Shown here: in pieces, positions 17,624 through 26,678 of the stretch
How positions within the stretch are numbered: position 1 is the stretch's first letter
Layout of the letters: the number at the start of each line of letters is the position of its first letter
NCBI GenBank assembly: GCA_902806095.1
Contig: CADCVF010000024.1
Span: 62,001 to 126,000, forward strand
DNA length: 64,000 bases
Source: an uncultured Rubrobacteraceae bacterium
GTDB lineage: Bacteria > Actinomycetota > Rubrobacteria > Rubrobacterales > Rubrobacteraceae
Reading direction: 5' to 3'
Made by a program: the position numbers and the translations under genes
The notes under the pieces: generated by a model
The model's database searches: none
Told to the model about the DNA's origin: nothing
The model's input: the letters and a program-made list of their open reading frames with translations, nothing else

Positions 17624-19786
17624 TCAACCCGCCGGCTCAGGTAGCTGATTGCCCAGCCAGGGGGTGAGGGTTCGCACGTACGTCGCCGTGAGGTGGGCGC
17701 CGTTGCGGTAGACGAGCACGTCGCCAACGACGGCCGGGCAAGCCTTCTCGAGGCACACCACGGGCGTCGGGTCGATCAGCCTTACGCCCTCAACCCCCTC
17801 TGCGACGCGGGTGTTGACCTTCGGGTAGTCGAGTGCCTTGCCTTGAGGAATCGCGCATCTCTCCAACTGATCGAGCGAGCGCGAGACACACTCTGGTATG
17901 TTCTTGTCCGGGTGCGGCACGTCTTCGATGAGCGCTATCGGGGCTCCAGTGCTGCGCAGCTTCCTCAAGGTCGAGGCATAGCCCTCGACCATCGCCTCCT
18001 CGCCCGCCTCTCGACGGAGGCGCTTGCCGTCTTCCCTCGGCCTGTAAGTGGGGAGGCTGCTCGTTACGACGAGGCTCGGATCCTCATCCTGCACGATGCG
18101 CTCTAGCATCCGCTCCCGCCACTCGTCGCACTCGCGGTAGGACCTGCGCAAGGTTGCGTTGTAGATGTGCACCTCGGCGGGCGGGCAGGCAGCCTTGGTC
18201 AGCCCGACCAGGCGCCAGTCGCGCTCCTTGGCGAGCTCGTTTAAGGCGGGAAACCATTGCATGGCGTGGGAATCGCCGAAGAGCACCACGGTGGTCTTGG
18301 ATGAGGGGTTGCCGTAGACGCACTCGGGCACCTCCGTCTCCGGAGGATCGAGATGGCAGCCGTCGGCGTACATCTGTGGCCGGTTCTCTTTGGTCTCCGC
18401 CTCGCGCGGGGTGGGGTTGACGGCTTTGGCGCTCTTCTGCAACGAGTGGTCGCTCTGCAACGCCGCGGCGCCAGCGACCTCATTCTCCGGCGCCTCCGGA
18501 ACGCTCGGCGTCACCGCGAAGAGCAGCAAGCCCAGGGCGACCGAGGAGACGGTACACGCCCCACCCAGGGCGAGGGCTTTGCGGGGGAAGCGGGTGAGGG
18601 TCTCAGAGTGGAGGAAGGGCTTCTCGATGAGGTGGTTGGTTAGCACGGCCGGGACGTAGGAGGCGGCGAGGACGCCCAGGCCCTCCAGGGGCGACAGTCT
18701 CCCCCAGATCGCGGCGGCGAAGACAAGCGGCGGCCAGTGCCACAGGTACCAGGAGTAGGAGATCCGCCCGACGTGCCTGACAGGACCCAGGGTGAGCAGC
18801 CGCGCCGGTCCCGCGAAGGTCGCTGTGGCCCCGAACCCTGCCGCGATGATCGCCGCGGTCCCCAGCGTCGGCACGAGCGCCGCGTACCCCGGGAAGAGGG
18901 TGCTGTCGTTGAATCGGAAGGTCGCGAACGCGATAGCGCCAAGCCCCGCCCACGCCAGGACGAAGGCCACCCACCGGGGCAGCCGCCCCAGGCGGGAGGC
19001 CGGCACGATCGCCAGCATCCCGCCGATCGCGAGCTCCCATCCGCGGGTCAGCGTTGAGAAGTAGGCGGCTCCGGCTTGCAGCTCAGTGGAGTAGACGCTA
19101 TAGGCGAGGGACACTATGGTCACGGCCGCGAAGGCTGCGGCAAGGGTCGGCCGCAAGCCCCGGCCTGTTCGCCGGCACCACCACGCGACACCTAGCAGGA
19201 GCGCCGGCCAGATCAGGTAGAACTGCTCCTCGACGGCCAGCGTCCAGAAGTGCTGAACCGGACTCGCCTGCAACCCGGCCGCGAAGTAGTCGGTGGCCCT
19301 GGCGGCGAGCAGCCAGTTCATGACGTAGAGGCCGGATGCGACCACGCCCAGGGAGACCTCGTCCATGCGCACCGGGTCGAACAGCGGCCAAGACACCGCG
19401 ACCACGAACGCCAGCACGACCACGGTCAGCGGTAGCAGGCGCTTGGCGCGCCGCGAGTAGAAGCGTGCGAGAGACACCGTGCCGGTCTTCTCCAGCTCGC
19501 GGACGAGCAGCCCGGTTATGAGGAAGCCCGAGATCACGAAGAAGACGTCCACGCCGACGTAGCCACCCGGCGCGAACGGCACCCCGGCATGGTAGAGAAG
19601 CACGGCCCCGACGGCCACGGCCCTTAGACCCTCTACGTCCGGACGGAATCCCTCCTTCGCCGGCTTCGGGTTCGCTCCCTCAGGCGATCCATCGGGGGCA
19701 TCGGCTGGCTTGTCGTAGGCGACGATACGACCAAAGGTGCTCCGGACGGCGTGAAGGTACGTGGCAACTCTGCTGATGATGCTCAA
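17624..19786 (-). CDS. Membrane O-acyltransferase with C-terminal SGNH domain (OafA/YrhL-type)
   Basis: About 720 residues. The acyltransferase-3 domain starts FRPDVEGLRAVAVGAVLLYH and GGYVGVDVFFVISGFLI, with about ten membrane helices; a C-terminal SGNH domain starts at VVLFGDSHAMQWFPAL. Such proteins acetylate cell-wall or surface polysaccharides, the SGNH domain making the final transfer outside. Near the C terminus the usual Asp-x-x-His is YRNGAHLT, with Asn in place of Asp. I chose the TTG at 19786, which overlaps the stop of the upstream gene in a TTGA arrangement behind AAGG; the frame extends back to a GTG at 19846 with no ribosome site. Confidence 0.85.
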   Translation of the reverse strand: MSIISRVATYLHAVRSTFGRIVAYDKPADAPDGSPEGANPKPAKEGFRPDVEGLRAVAVGAVLLYHAGVPFAPGGYVGVDVFFVISGFLITGLLVRELEKTGTVSLARFYSRRAKRLLPLTVVVLAFVVAVSWPLFDPVRMDEVSLGVVASGLYVMNWLLAARATDYFAAGLQASPVQHFWTLAVEEQFYLIWPALLLGVAWWCRRTGRGLRPTLAAAFAAVTIVSLAYSVYSTELQAGAAYFSTLTRGWELAIGGMLAIVPASRLGRLPRWVAFVLAWAGLGAIAFATFRFNDSTLFPGYAALVPTLGTAAIIAAGFGATATFAGPARLLTLGPVRHVGRISYSWYLWHWPPLVFAAAIWGRLSPLEGLGVLAASYVPAVLTNHLIEKPFLHSETLTRFPRKALALGGACTVSSVALGLLLFAVTPSVPEAPENEVAGAAALQSDHSLQKSAKAVNPTPREAETKENRPQMYADGCHLDPPETEVPECVYGNPSSKTTVVLFGDSHAMQWFPALNELAKERDWRLVGLTKAACPPAEVHIYNATLRRSYRECDEWRERMLERIVQDEDPSLVVTSSLPTYRPREDGKRLRREAGEEAMVEGYASTLRKLRSTGAPIALIEDVPHPDKNIPECVSRSLDQLERCAIPQGKALDYPKVNTRVAEGVEGVRLIDPTPVVCLEKACPAVVGDVLVYRNGAHLTATYVRTLTPWLGNQLPEPAG

Positions 19787-20217
19787 AGGAGCCTTATCAA
19801 CACCCGAGCGTGGTGACGCGCTCTCGCTAACGGGGAGAAGGAGCACGGGCTATCGACGATCCAGCTTACGAACCTCTCCCGGCTTACACTGACCAGGCGG
19901 ATCGTCTCCGCCACCATCTCCGGCGAGGGATCGAGCGCCACCCTCCCCACACCCACGCAGGGCCCATAGAGAATCGAGACGAGCTCCCCGGCGGAGGTCT
20001 CTCTGACCCGCCAGCCATCTTCGAACGCGCCTTTGAGCCAAACGAACATTTCCGCCTCGCCCTCGCCGCTAAAGATCGGCAATGCTTGCTCGCCGCCGCA
20101 GTCCGCGAGGAGCACCCCCGCCCCGAGATTCCCCTCCTTCGCCACAAGCCACCACTTCGAAGCCGGGCGTCTTCCTGGCGGCCACCGGTCCGGCTGCGCA
20201 TTGTTGTCCTCAGTCAT
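19783..20217 (-). CDS. Hypothetical protein, possibly SseB-like
   Basis: 144 residues from an ATG at 20217. I do not recognise it firmly. The middle (QALPIFSGEGEAEMFVWL) resembles the start of SseB-like domains, where an LPVF strand precedes a helix, and a Trp-rich patch KWWLVAKEG is near residue 22. No signal peptide or membrane helix. It lies between a UspA gene (6 bp upstream) and the acyltransferase gene (overlapping), so it is probably in their operon. The tail is rich in Arg and His. Confidence 0.6.
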   Translation of the reverse strand: MTEDNNAQPDRWPPGRRPASKWWLVAKEGNLGAGVLLADCGGEQALPIFSGEGEAEMFVWLKGAFEDGWRVRETSAGELVSILYGPCVGVGRVALDPSPEMVAETIRLVSVSRERFVSWIVDSPCSFSPLARARHHARVLIRLL

Positions 20218-20223
20218 CCGCGC

Positions 20224-21138
20224 TCACCGCGCCGAAGCCTTCTCGGACGGCACTACCAAGACTGGGCCATGCGCCGACCTGAGCACCTTGGTCGAGACGC
20301 TACGCGAAAGGGCACGATCGAGCGCACCCAGCCCACGGCTGCCGACCGCGAGGAGCGTTCGCTCCTCTTCCCTCTTTCCGGCTACCAACGACATAGCGGG
20401 CGCGGCTTTCGTTTCGATCAGCGTGGTCCCGATGCGGTGGTGCGTAAGCGCCGCCAGTTGTTCGGCCCGCTCGTCGAGGTCCTCCCGGCGCCGGCTTAGG
20501 GCCTCGTCGAGTTCGCAGCGGTCCTGAGCGCTCCAGCCTCCCACCGGCTCAGGCGGATTCTCGTAGGCCCGCACCAGTACGACTTCGGCCCCGAAGAGGC
20601 TGGCAATCTCTGCCGCGAGGACATCTGCCCGCTCGGCCGCTTCTGTGCCGTCGTCGCCTACTACGACCCTCGCCGGAGGCCATGCGGCCTTCCCGCCGCG
20701 CACGATCAGGACCGGTCTCGAAGACCCGTGCACCAGGCCCTCTGACACGCTGCCGGTGATGAGCCGCTTCGCCCACCCCACAGCGCGACTGCCGGCGACC
20801 ACGAGGCCGGCGTCCAGCTCTTGGGCGAGGGCGCTTATCTCCTTTGCCGGCTTGCCTTCCCTGACGTGTTCCCCCGCGATTTCCACTCCGTCGACCCGCG
20901 CCTTCCACCCTTGTTTGCGCAGTAGTTCTCTGGCTTCCTCCTCGGCCAGGCGGGAGTAGTCGTCGGAAATCGTCGAGCCGGGGTGGGACGGGGGCAGCAC
21001 TTCCGGAAAGACGTGGACCACGTGCAGCTCCGCACCCATCTTACAGGAGATGTCCGCCGCCGCCCGCATCGCGAGGGTAGCCTCTCGTAAGCCGTCGGTG
21101 GCCAGCAAGATTTTCGTCAGGGAAGCATTCATCATCAA
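20224..21138 (-). CDS. Tandem universal stress protein (two UspA domains)
   Basis: 304 residues. Domain 1 (about 7-150) opens TKILLATDGLREATLAMRAA and ends with VVAGSRAVGWAKRLITGSVSEGL; domain 2 (about 155-300) opens ARVVVGDDGTEAAERADVLA and ends LAVGSRGLGALDRALSRSVS. The G-2x-G-9x-G(S/T) ATP-binding pattern is approximately present in both halves. Usp proteins bind ATP or act in stress survival. Followed 6 bp later by the hypothetical gene at 19783. It is preceded by a GlsB-like stress membrane protein on the same strand after 21 bp, suggesting a stress operon. Confidence 0.9.
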   Translation of the reverse strand: MMMNASLTKILLATDGLREATLAMRAAADISCKMGAELHVVHVFPEVLPPSHPGSTISDDYSRLAEEEARELLRKQGWKARVDGVEIAGEHVREGKPAKEISALAQELDAGLVVAGSRAVGWAKRLITGSVSEGLVHGSSRPVLIVRGGKAAWPPARVVVGDDGTEAAERADVLAAEIASLFGAEVVLVRAYENPPEPVGGWSAQDRCELDEALSRRREDLDERAEQLAALTHHRIGTTLIETKAAPAMSLVAGKREEERTLLAVGSRGLGALDRALSRSVSTKVLRSAHGPVLVVPSEKASAR

Positions 21139-21159
21139 TCACCCCTTCGCACTTTCGCC

Positions 21160-21417
21160 TCAAGCGGTTCGCCTGACGATCAGGCCGTAGAGATACAGTG
21201 ACATGACCGCGCCCAGCGCGGCCACAAGCACGGTCAAGACGTCGAAGCTCGTCGTTCCGGAGCCGCCGAGGACGCCCATAGTGAAGCCCCCCAGGGAGGC
21301 CCCCGCCATCCCCAAGATAACGGTAACGATGAAGCGTCCAGGGTCCGGCCCTGGCACGATCCGCCTGGCCAGCAACCCCGCGATGGCCCCGATGACTATC
21401 CAGCTGATGAACCCCAT
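21160..21417 (-). CDS. GlsB/YeaQ/YmgE-family stress-response membrane protein
   Basis: 85 residues with three hydrophobic helices: FISWIVIGAIAGLLARRIVP, then a glycine-rich ILGMAGASLGGF segment, then LVAALGAVMSLYLYGLIVRR. This matches the transglycosylase-associated family (no enzymatic activity is established). The ATG at 21417 follows GGAGGAGAG, so the longer upstream frame to 21456 is rejected. The partial gene at the right edge of the window belongs to the same family. Confidence 0.88.
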   Translation of the reverse strand: MGFISWIVIGAIAGLLARRIVPGPDPGRFIVTVILGMAGASLGGFTMGVLGGSGTTSFDVLTVLVAALGAVMSLYLYGLIVRRTA

Positions 21418-21568
21418 ATATCTCTCCTCCACGTCGGGCCTCTCGTTTCGGATCACGTACCATTAATAGTGTGGGGGCGGTAGATTGGAGCGGTATTTGG
21501 CCTCCATTAGGATTTTCAAAGGAGTGGTGCTTCCCGCACCATGCTGGAGTAGGATTGCTCCAGAGATA

Positions 21569-22303
21569 ATGATGCGGATATTGATCGTGGAAGACGAGGA
21601 GCACCTAGGCCGGCTTCTCGCCGAGGTCCTGGGCAGAGAGGGCCACGCCGCCGAGACGGCCTCCGACGGTCGCACGGCCCTCGCGCGTGCCCTCGTAGAG
21701 CCGTTCGACCTGCTGGTAGTCGACTGGATGCTGCCCGACCTCGACGGGGTCCAGGTCGTCAAGAGACTCAGGGCGGCGGACGTTCGCGTCCCGGTCTTGA
21801 TGCTCACGGCCCGCGCCCAGGTCGAAGACCGTGTCGAGGGCCTGGATGCCGGGGCCGACGACTATCTTCCCAAGCCCTTCGCCTTTCCCGAGCTTCTCGC
21901 GAGGGTAAGGGCCTTGGCGCGCAGGCCACCCGAAAATGAGACAGGAGAGACGGTGCTGACAGCCGGCGACGTCGCGCTGGATCCGGCGCGCCACGAGGTC
22001 AGGCGCGCCGGAGAACGCGTCGACCTTACGGCCAAGGAGTTTGCCCTGCTCGCCACACTGATGCAGCGACCGGGGCAGGTCTTCACCCGGTCGGTGCTGC
22101 TGGACACCGTCTGGGGCGGCACCACGGGTGCCTACACCAACGTGGTCGACCTATATATTCACTACCTGCGCAAGAAGCTCGACGTGGGTGAAGAACCTTC
22201 CAGGATCCGAACCGTGCACGGCGCAGGCTACACCTTTGACCCGAGACCGGAATACTCGGGACAGGGCTCTCCACAAGGGCCAGAACCGATCCAGGAAACC
22301 TGA
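21569..22303 (+). CDS. OmpR/PhoB-family response regulator
   Basis: About 244 residues. The receiver domain has the acidic pair in RILIVEDEE, the phosphorylation Asp in LLVVDWMLPDLDG and the Lys in DDYLPKPF; the C-terminal winged helix ends TNVVDLYIHYLRKKLD and RTVHGAGYTF. The frame extends to 21485, but the domain starts right at the paired ATG codons 21569/21572. Its stop shares bases with the start of the histidine kinase gene, so the two are coupled. The target genes are not evident. Confidence 0.93.
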   Translation: MMRILIVEDEEHLGRLLAEVLGREGHAAETASDGRTALARALVEPFDLLVVDWMLPDLDGVQVVKRLRAADVRVPVLMLTARAQVEDRVEGLDAGADDYLPKPFAFPELLARVRALARRPPENETGETVLTAGDVALDPARHEVRRAGERVDLTAKEFALLATLMQRPGQVFTRSVLLDTVWGGTTGAYTNVVDLYIHYLRKKLDVGEEPSRIRTVHGAGYTFDPRPEYSGQGSPQGPEPIQET

Positions 22304-23556
22304 TGCTAGAGAGGATGCGCTGGCGCTTGACCATGGGGTACGCGGGCATCTTCGCGCTCATCCTCATCTTTCTAGCGATAGCAGCCGTGGCCGGCTTCTC
22401 GCGAGAGCTGACCAACCAGCAAGACACCCTGCTCAGGCAGGAGGCCGAGGACCAGACGAGAAATCTGCTGGACGGCGAGCACAGGGAGGTTCTGGCAGAG
22501 GGTTCGGCTGAATACAGCTGGGTCGCGCTCGACCCCGCAGGCCACGTCACGGACAGGGATCCCACCGCTGCGACCCTCGGGACCCTGGGTCTCCCCTCCA
22601 AGGAGCTCGCCGAACAGGCCCTAATGGAAGGCGAGGAGGTCTCCGCGACGATCCGCGGGCCGCAGGGTCGGGTGAGGGTCGTGAGCATGCCCATGCGCGA
22701 ATCGGGCGAGGTGGTCGGGGTCATCCAGTACGCGCGTTCCCTCAAGGGGGTGCAGCAGACTATTAGCAGGCTCGTCCTCGTCCTGCTGCCCCTGGCGCTC
22801 GGCGGTCTTGGAGCCGCCCTCCTCGGGGGCCTCTACATGGCCGGCCGGGCCGTGCGCCCGGCGCGCGAGTCCTTCGAGAGGCAGCGCGCATTCATCGCCG
22901 ACGCCTCCCACGAACTCAAGACGCCCCTGACCCTCATCCGGGCCGACGCAGAGGTGGTGCTCTACCGCGGGACGTTGAATGAGGACGACAGGAAACTGGT
23001 GGAGCACGCACTCGCCGAGACTGAGCGGATGGGCGCGATCCTCTCAGACCTCCTCTTGGTCGCCCGGCTGGACGCCGGCAAACTCGAGGTGTCCGAAAAG
23101 CCCTTCGACCTCACTGCCATCCTCTCGGAGGAGGCCGAGCGCTTCGGGGTGCGGGCGGCCGCTAGAGAGATCCGGCTCGAGGTTCGGGTACCCGGCGAGC
23201 TCCCGGCCTTCGGAGACGCGAAGAGAACGGGGCAGGTTCTCGCCGTCCTGCTCGACAACGCAGTGAGATTTACACCGTCGGGGGGTTACATAGCCGTGAG
23301 AGGCCGGTTGCGAGACCGCTGGGTGGAGGTGAGCGTGATGGATTCCGGTCCCGGCATGTCCTCCGAGCACCTCTCCCGGGTCTTCGATCGTTTTTACAGG
23401 GCAGAGGCCGCGCGCACCCGCGGCAGGGCCGGCGGAGGCACGGGCCTCGGGCTCGCCATCGCCCGCGACCTCGCCCGCGCCCAAGGCGGCGACCTCACGG
23501 CCGAGAACGTGGAGGGTCAAGGAGCGACGCTTCGGCTCCGCTTACCCAGAGGGTGA
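22303..23556 (+). CDS. Sensor histidine kinase
   Basis: 417 residues. Membrane helices at about 15-32 and 155-182 enclose a sensor region of about 120 residues. HisKA follows with the phosphoacceptor in ADASHELKTPLTLIR (about residue 205), then the ATPase domain with N box (LLDNAVRF), G1 (DSGPGM) and G2 (GGTGLGLAIA). There is no clear HAMP domain; the second helix runs nearly into HisKA. Its partner is the regulator at 21569. The signal is unknown. Confidence 0.93.
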   Translation: MLERMRWRLTMGYAGIFALILIFLAIAAVAGFSRELTNQQDTLLRQEAEDQTRNLLDGEHREVLAEGSAEYSWVALDPAGHVTDRDPTAATLGTLGLPSKELAEQALMEGEEVSATIRGPQGRVRVVSMPMRESGEVVGVIQYARSLKGVQQTISRLVLVLLPLALGGLGAALLGGLYMAGRAVRPARESFERQRAFIADASHELKTPLTLIRADAEVVLYRGTLNEDDRKLVEHALAETERMGAILSDLLLVARLDAGKLEVSEKPFDLTAILSEEAERFGVRAAAREIRLEVRVPGELPAFGDAKRTGQVLAVLLDNAVRFTPSGGYIAVRGRLRDRWVEVSVMDSGPGMSSEHLSRVFDRFYRAEAARTRGRAGGGTGLGLAIARDLARAQGGDLTAENVEGQGATLRLRLPRG

Positions 23557-24080
23557 GCGATCCGTTCACGCGTGCCAAAAACCCATGAAGCACAGGGATG
23601 TCTCCATCCGCCGCTACGCCTCGCCCGCGCAGCCAAGACCGCGTGCTCGGGTCCCGCGGCCGCACTATTTGCGCTGACCGTTACGAAAGTGGTCGCTCGG
23701 GCGCAGGGTGTCGGGGCCATCGAGGTGGACTTCGTCCACGACATACTCCTCGATCAGGCGCTTCTCTGCGCACCTGGCACCGCCCGGACTCTTCCGTTGC
23801 CCTGAGCGAGAGTCTCCCCTCGCCCGGTGCCACTGGCCTCGCGCACCGTTCGAAGGCTCCGATCACTTCCATGTGCGCTCCTCCCGCTCCCTTCTCTGTC
23901 GGATTCCTGACCTGTCCGCCGCGTAGCAGAGCCGCGCGAACCACCGTCTTCTAACCCCGTAGTTTGTACTCTGCGGGTATGAACTGTATTTGAGAACGAT
24001 CAGGATCTTCAAAGGCCACGGACGCCGCGCAGGGAATGCCGGGCGGCCCACCCTGGGCTACTCCCCGGCGAACGGGGCGG
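23557..24080. other. Intergenic stretch without a supported gene
   Basis: About 520 bp between the histidine kinase and mrpG, which is convergent. Short frames exist on both strands but have no ribosome site, no recognisable motif and broken composition. One minus-strand frame around 23690-23800 (EKRLIEEYVVDEVHLDG) has protein-like character and may be a decayed fragment; I cannot assign it. The mrp transcript probably ends here but I see no hairpin followed by a T run. Confidence 0.5.
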
Positions 24081-24458
24081 CTAACCCCACCGCCCTGACC
24101 CCGGCTCCCGGTTCAGACGTTGCCCGGACTCGTCGACGGCACCCGGCGCCTCCATTCTCTCCCCCCGCCTGTAGGCGGCCCGCGCGATAACGTGGGCCGA
24201 GACGGGGGTGGTGAGCATCAGGAAGACCGCTATCAGCGCCGCGCGTAGGATGATCTCCTCGTCGCCCGTCACGACCGAGGCGACCAGGAGGGAGATAACT
24301 CCCAGGAAGACGGCTTTGCTCGCCGCGTGCAATCGAGTGTAGGTGTCGGGCATTCGGATCACGCCGTAGACCCCGACGGTCATGACGAAGAGGCCAAGGA
24401 CGACGAGGGCGTCCGCCAGGTAGGGGACCGCGAGTGACGGCGCGGATGCGAGGGCCAC
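24081..24458 (-). CDS. mrpG: Na+/H+ antiporter subunit G (MrpG/MnhG)
   Basis: 125 residues. The GTG start overlaps the mrpF stop by one base (TAGTG), with AAAGGAAG upstream; longer frames running into mrpF are rejected. Three helices with GLFVMTVGVYGVIRMPDTYTR and a KAVFLGVISLL segment are the MrpG signature. The tail after residue 105 is charged and probably cytoplasmic. Last gene of the operon, and the smallest hydrophobic subunits F and G are both present, so the complex can be complete. Confidence 0.92.
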   Translation of the reverse strand: MALASAPSLAVPYLADALVVLGLFVMTVGVYGVIRMPDTYTRLHAASKAVFLGVISLLVASVVTGDEEIILRAALIAVFLMLTTPVSAHVIARAAYRRGERMEAPGAVDESGQRLNREPGSGRWG

Positions 24459-24724
24459 TAGAAGATCTTCCTTTCGCCGTGATAGCGAGCCAGGGCCAGG
24501 GTCGCCGCGAAGGCCAGGAGCGAGAGCACGAGCGCGGCATCCATGTAGTACGAGGAACGGTTGGCGTCCGCGTAGAGCACCAGAAGCGCGACAAGTATGA
24601 GGGTCACCGTGTCGAGGGCCAGGATGCGACCCGCGGTGGAGCGCAGCCGGATCACGGCCGCCACGCCGATCACGAGCAGGACGGTCATCCACGCGAAGGC
24701 CGCATAGAAGACTATGTCATGCAA
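24458..24724 (-). CDS. mrpF: Na+/H+ antiporter subunit F (MrpF/MnhF)
   Basis: 88 residues, three membrane helices. The central RLRSTAGRILALDTVTLI is the conserved MrpF motif. The TTG start at 24724 is preceded by GTGGAGG at the right distance; no ATG is in frame. It overlaps mrpG by one base and lies 25 bp after mrpE. Confidence 0.92.
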   Translation of the reverse strand: MHDIVFYAAFAWMTVLLVIGVAAVIRLRSTAGRILALDTVTLILVALLVLYADANRSSYYMDAALVLSLLAFAATLALARYHGERKIF

Positions 24725-24749
24725 CAGAAACCTCCACTTCCATCCGGGT

Positions 24750-25259
24750 TCAAGGGAATACCTTTCTCTGGTAGCGCCTGTAGAACTGCTGGTGCGCCTC
24801 GCGGACCGCGTCCGGGTCCCGAGCGCTTATGGTATGGATCAGCATCACCCCCCGATCTTCGTCCACGTCCACCAGAAAGGTACCGGGTGAGAGCGTCGTG
24901 ACGAGCGCCGAGACCGCGACCCCGGTCGGCGTCCTCTCGCCTACAGGGACCGCGACCACGCCCGGACTCTCGAGCTTTCGGAGGTGCAGGGTGACGAGGG
25001 TCACCTCCCAGGTGCCTTCGATTATGGCCCACACTGTGGCGGCCGCGAAGGGCCCGAAGGCCGCCACTCGCTCCAACAGGCCAGGCCGCCGGACGCGGCC
25101 CTGGCCGGATGCGGGGTCCCCAAAGACGGAGTTACCGAACACGAAGAGCAGCGCCGCCGAGAGGACGCCGCCGAGCAGCAGGTCCCAAGGGTCGAAGCTC
25201 GCCAGCACGAAAGCGTAGGTGAGCGTGAGGAGCGTGGCCGCCAGGAGGTAGCGCCCCAT
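24750..25259 (-). CDS. mrpE: Na+/H+ antiporter subunit E (MrpE/MnhE)
   Basis: 169 residues. Two N-terminal helices (residues about 5-45), then the conserved region with TLSPGTFLVDVDEDRGVMLIH that typifies MrpE. The ATG starts on the base after the mrpD stop codon. A soluble C-terminal domain of about 80 residues faces the cytoplasm in known Mrp structures. Confidence 0.92.
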   Translation of the reverse strand: MGRYLLAATLLTLTYAFVLASFDPWDLLLGGVLSAALLFVFGNSVFGDPASGQGRVRRPGLLERVAAFGPFAAATVWAIIEGTWEVTLVTLHLRKLESPGVVAVPVGERTPTGVAVSALVTTLSPGTFLVDVDEDRGVMLIHTISARDPDAVREAHQQFYRRYQRKVFP

Positions 25260-26678
25260 CTAGGGACCCCCGACCAGGATGTCGGCTGCGGTCTCGCTCA
25301 AGGCGAGAAGCGGCTCGGGCCAGAGTCCCACGGCCAACGCCAGCGCGGCTAAGAGGACCACGACTACGCGCGGCGCCACCGGGCTCGGCTTGCCGCGGTC
25401 CCCTTGGTCGTCCGGTTTCGGCGCCCAGAAGCGGCTCTGGTAGATCTGGAAGGAGTACACGAAAGAGAGCGCGCTTCCGAGAAAGATCAGGACAACCAGG
25501 GCGACGCTCGTGGGGACCGTCCCGGACGCGAGGCCGCTCTCGAAGAGCGCCACCTTCCCGAGGAATCCAGCGGTCGGGGGGACCCCCGCCACGGAGAAGG
25601 CCCCGACGGCGAACGCCGGGCCGACCAGGGGACCGCGCAGGCCGGCGGCCAGGAAGAGCAGCCCCTTGTTCAGTGAGTTCACGACCGCGTAGAGCACGGC
25701 CGCCGCGTAACCGACCGTTCCGCCGACGCCCAGGGCCACGAGGACGTAGCCGGCCTGACCTATCGCTGAGTAGGCGAGGACCTCCGAGGTGTCGCGGCGC
25801 GAGATCGCCTGCAGCGCCCCGTAGATTATGCTCGCGGTCCCGAGGACCACCACGACGGCCGACCCGAACTCGAGCTCCCTGGGTAGCAGGCCGCCGCCGA
25901 AGCGCAGCAGCCCATAGCTTCCGATGTTCGCCAGGGCACCCGAGAGGATGGCGGCTACGGGCGGGTGGCTCCCGACGTAGACCGCCGGCAGCCAGAAGTG
26001 GAACGGGAAGAGTCCGAGCTTCAGGCTGAAAGCCACGAAGATGGCGGCTGCTATGGCGATCACCGAGTTCGGCTGCACGGGATCTATCCGCTCGGCGATG
26101 GTCACCATGTCCAGGCTGCCGGTGACGTGGTAGAGCGCGGCGACCCCTATGAGGAAGACGACCGAGCCCAGCAGGTTTATGACGGCGAAGATGAAAGCCG
26201 CGCGCACCTGGTGGTCTTGCTCCCGATAGCTCGCCAGCACGTACGCCGCGGTCATGGAGACCTCGAAGAACACGTAGAAGTTGAAGACATCTCCCGTCAG
26301 AAACAGTCCCGTGAGCCCCGCGGTCATGAACACGACCAACGCCGGGAATGTCCGCGAGCGCACCCCGCCCAGAACCTCGTAGAGCAGGGAGGCGAAGATC
26401 ACCCCGACGGAGACGAGCGCGAACGTGGCGCCCAGAGCGTCGGCCCTTAACGTTATCCCGACCCCCTCCGGCCATCCTCCCGCGGTCATCTCGACCCTGC
26501 CTCCGCCTACGACCAGCACGGCCAGCCGCGCGAGCGCGGCCAGGGTCGCCCCGAGGCCCGCGACCGCGACCCACCCCACCCACCGCTTGCGGCCGTCGAG
26601 GAGAGAGAGCGCCGCCGCGAGCGCCCACGGGATGCCGACAGCGAGCGCGAGTACCAAGGACTCTGCCGGGACCCTCAC
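25260..26678 (-). CDS. mrpD: Na+/H+ antiporter subunit D (MrpD/MnhD), NuoN/L-like
   Basis: 472 residues with about 14 helices. It belongs to the proton-translocating antiporter family shared with complex I: FFEVSMTAAYVLASY carries the helix-5 Glu, LKLGLFPFHFWLPAVY the helix-7 Lys region, and YSAIGQAGYVLVALG a later helix. The GTG start overlaps the mrpC stop by 4 bases. With MrpA it forms the two ion-moving modules. Confidence 0.95.
   Translation of the reverse strand: MRVPAESLVLALAVGIPWALAAALSLLDGRKRWVGWVAVAGLGATLAALARLAVLVVGGGRVEMTAGGWPEGVGITLRADALGATFALVSVGVIFASLLYEVLGGVRSRTFPALVVFMTAGLTGLFLTGDVFNFYVFFEVSMTAAYVLASYREQDHQVRAAFIFAVINLLGSVVFLIGVAALYHVTGSLDMVTIAERIDPVQPNSVIAIAAAIFVAFSLKLGLFPFHFWLPAVYVGSHPPVAAILSGALANIGSYGLLRFGGGLLPRELEFGSAVVVVLGTASIIYGALQAISRRDTSEVLAYSAIGQAGYVLVALGVGGTVGYAAAVLYAVVNSLNKGLLFLAAGLRGPLVGPAFAVGAFSVAGVPPTAGFLGKVALFESGLASGTVPTSVALVVLIFLGSALSFVYSFQIYQSRFWAPKPDDQGDRGKPSPVAPRVVVVLLAALALAVGLWPEPLLALSETAADILVGGP

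Noticed and set aside
23572-23954. Several overlapping plus-strand frames after the histidine kinase
   Set aside because: No ribosome site, no family pattern, and shuffled composition; treated as non-coding.
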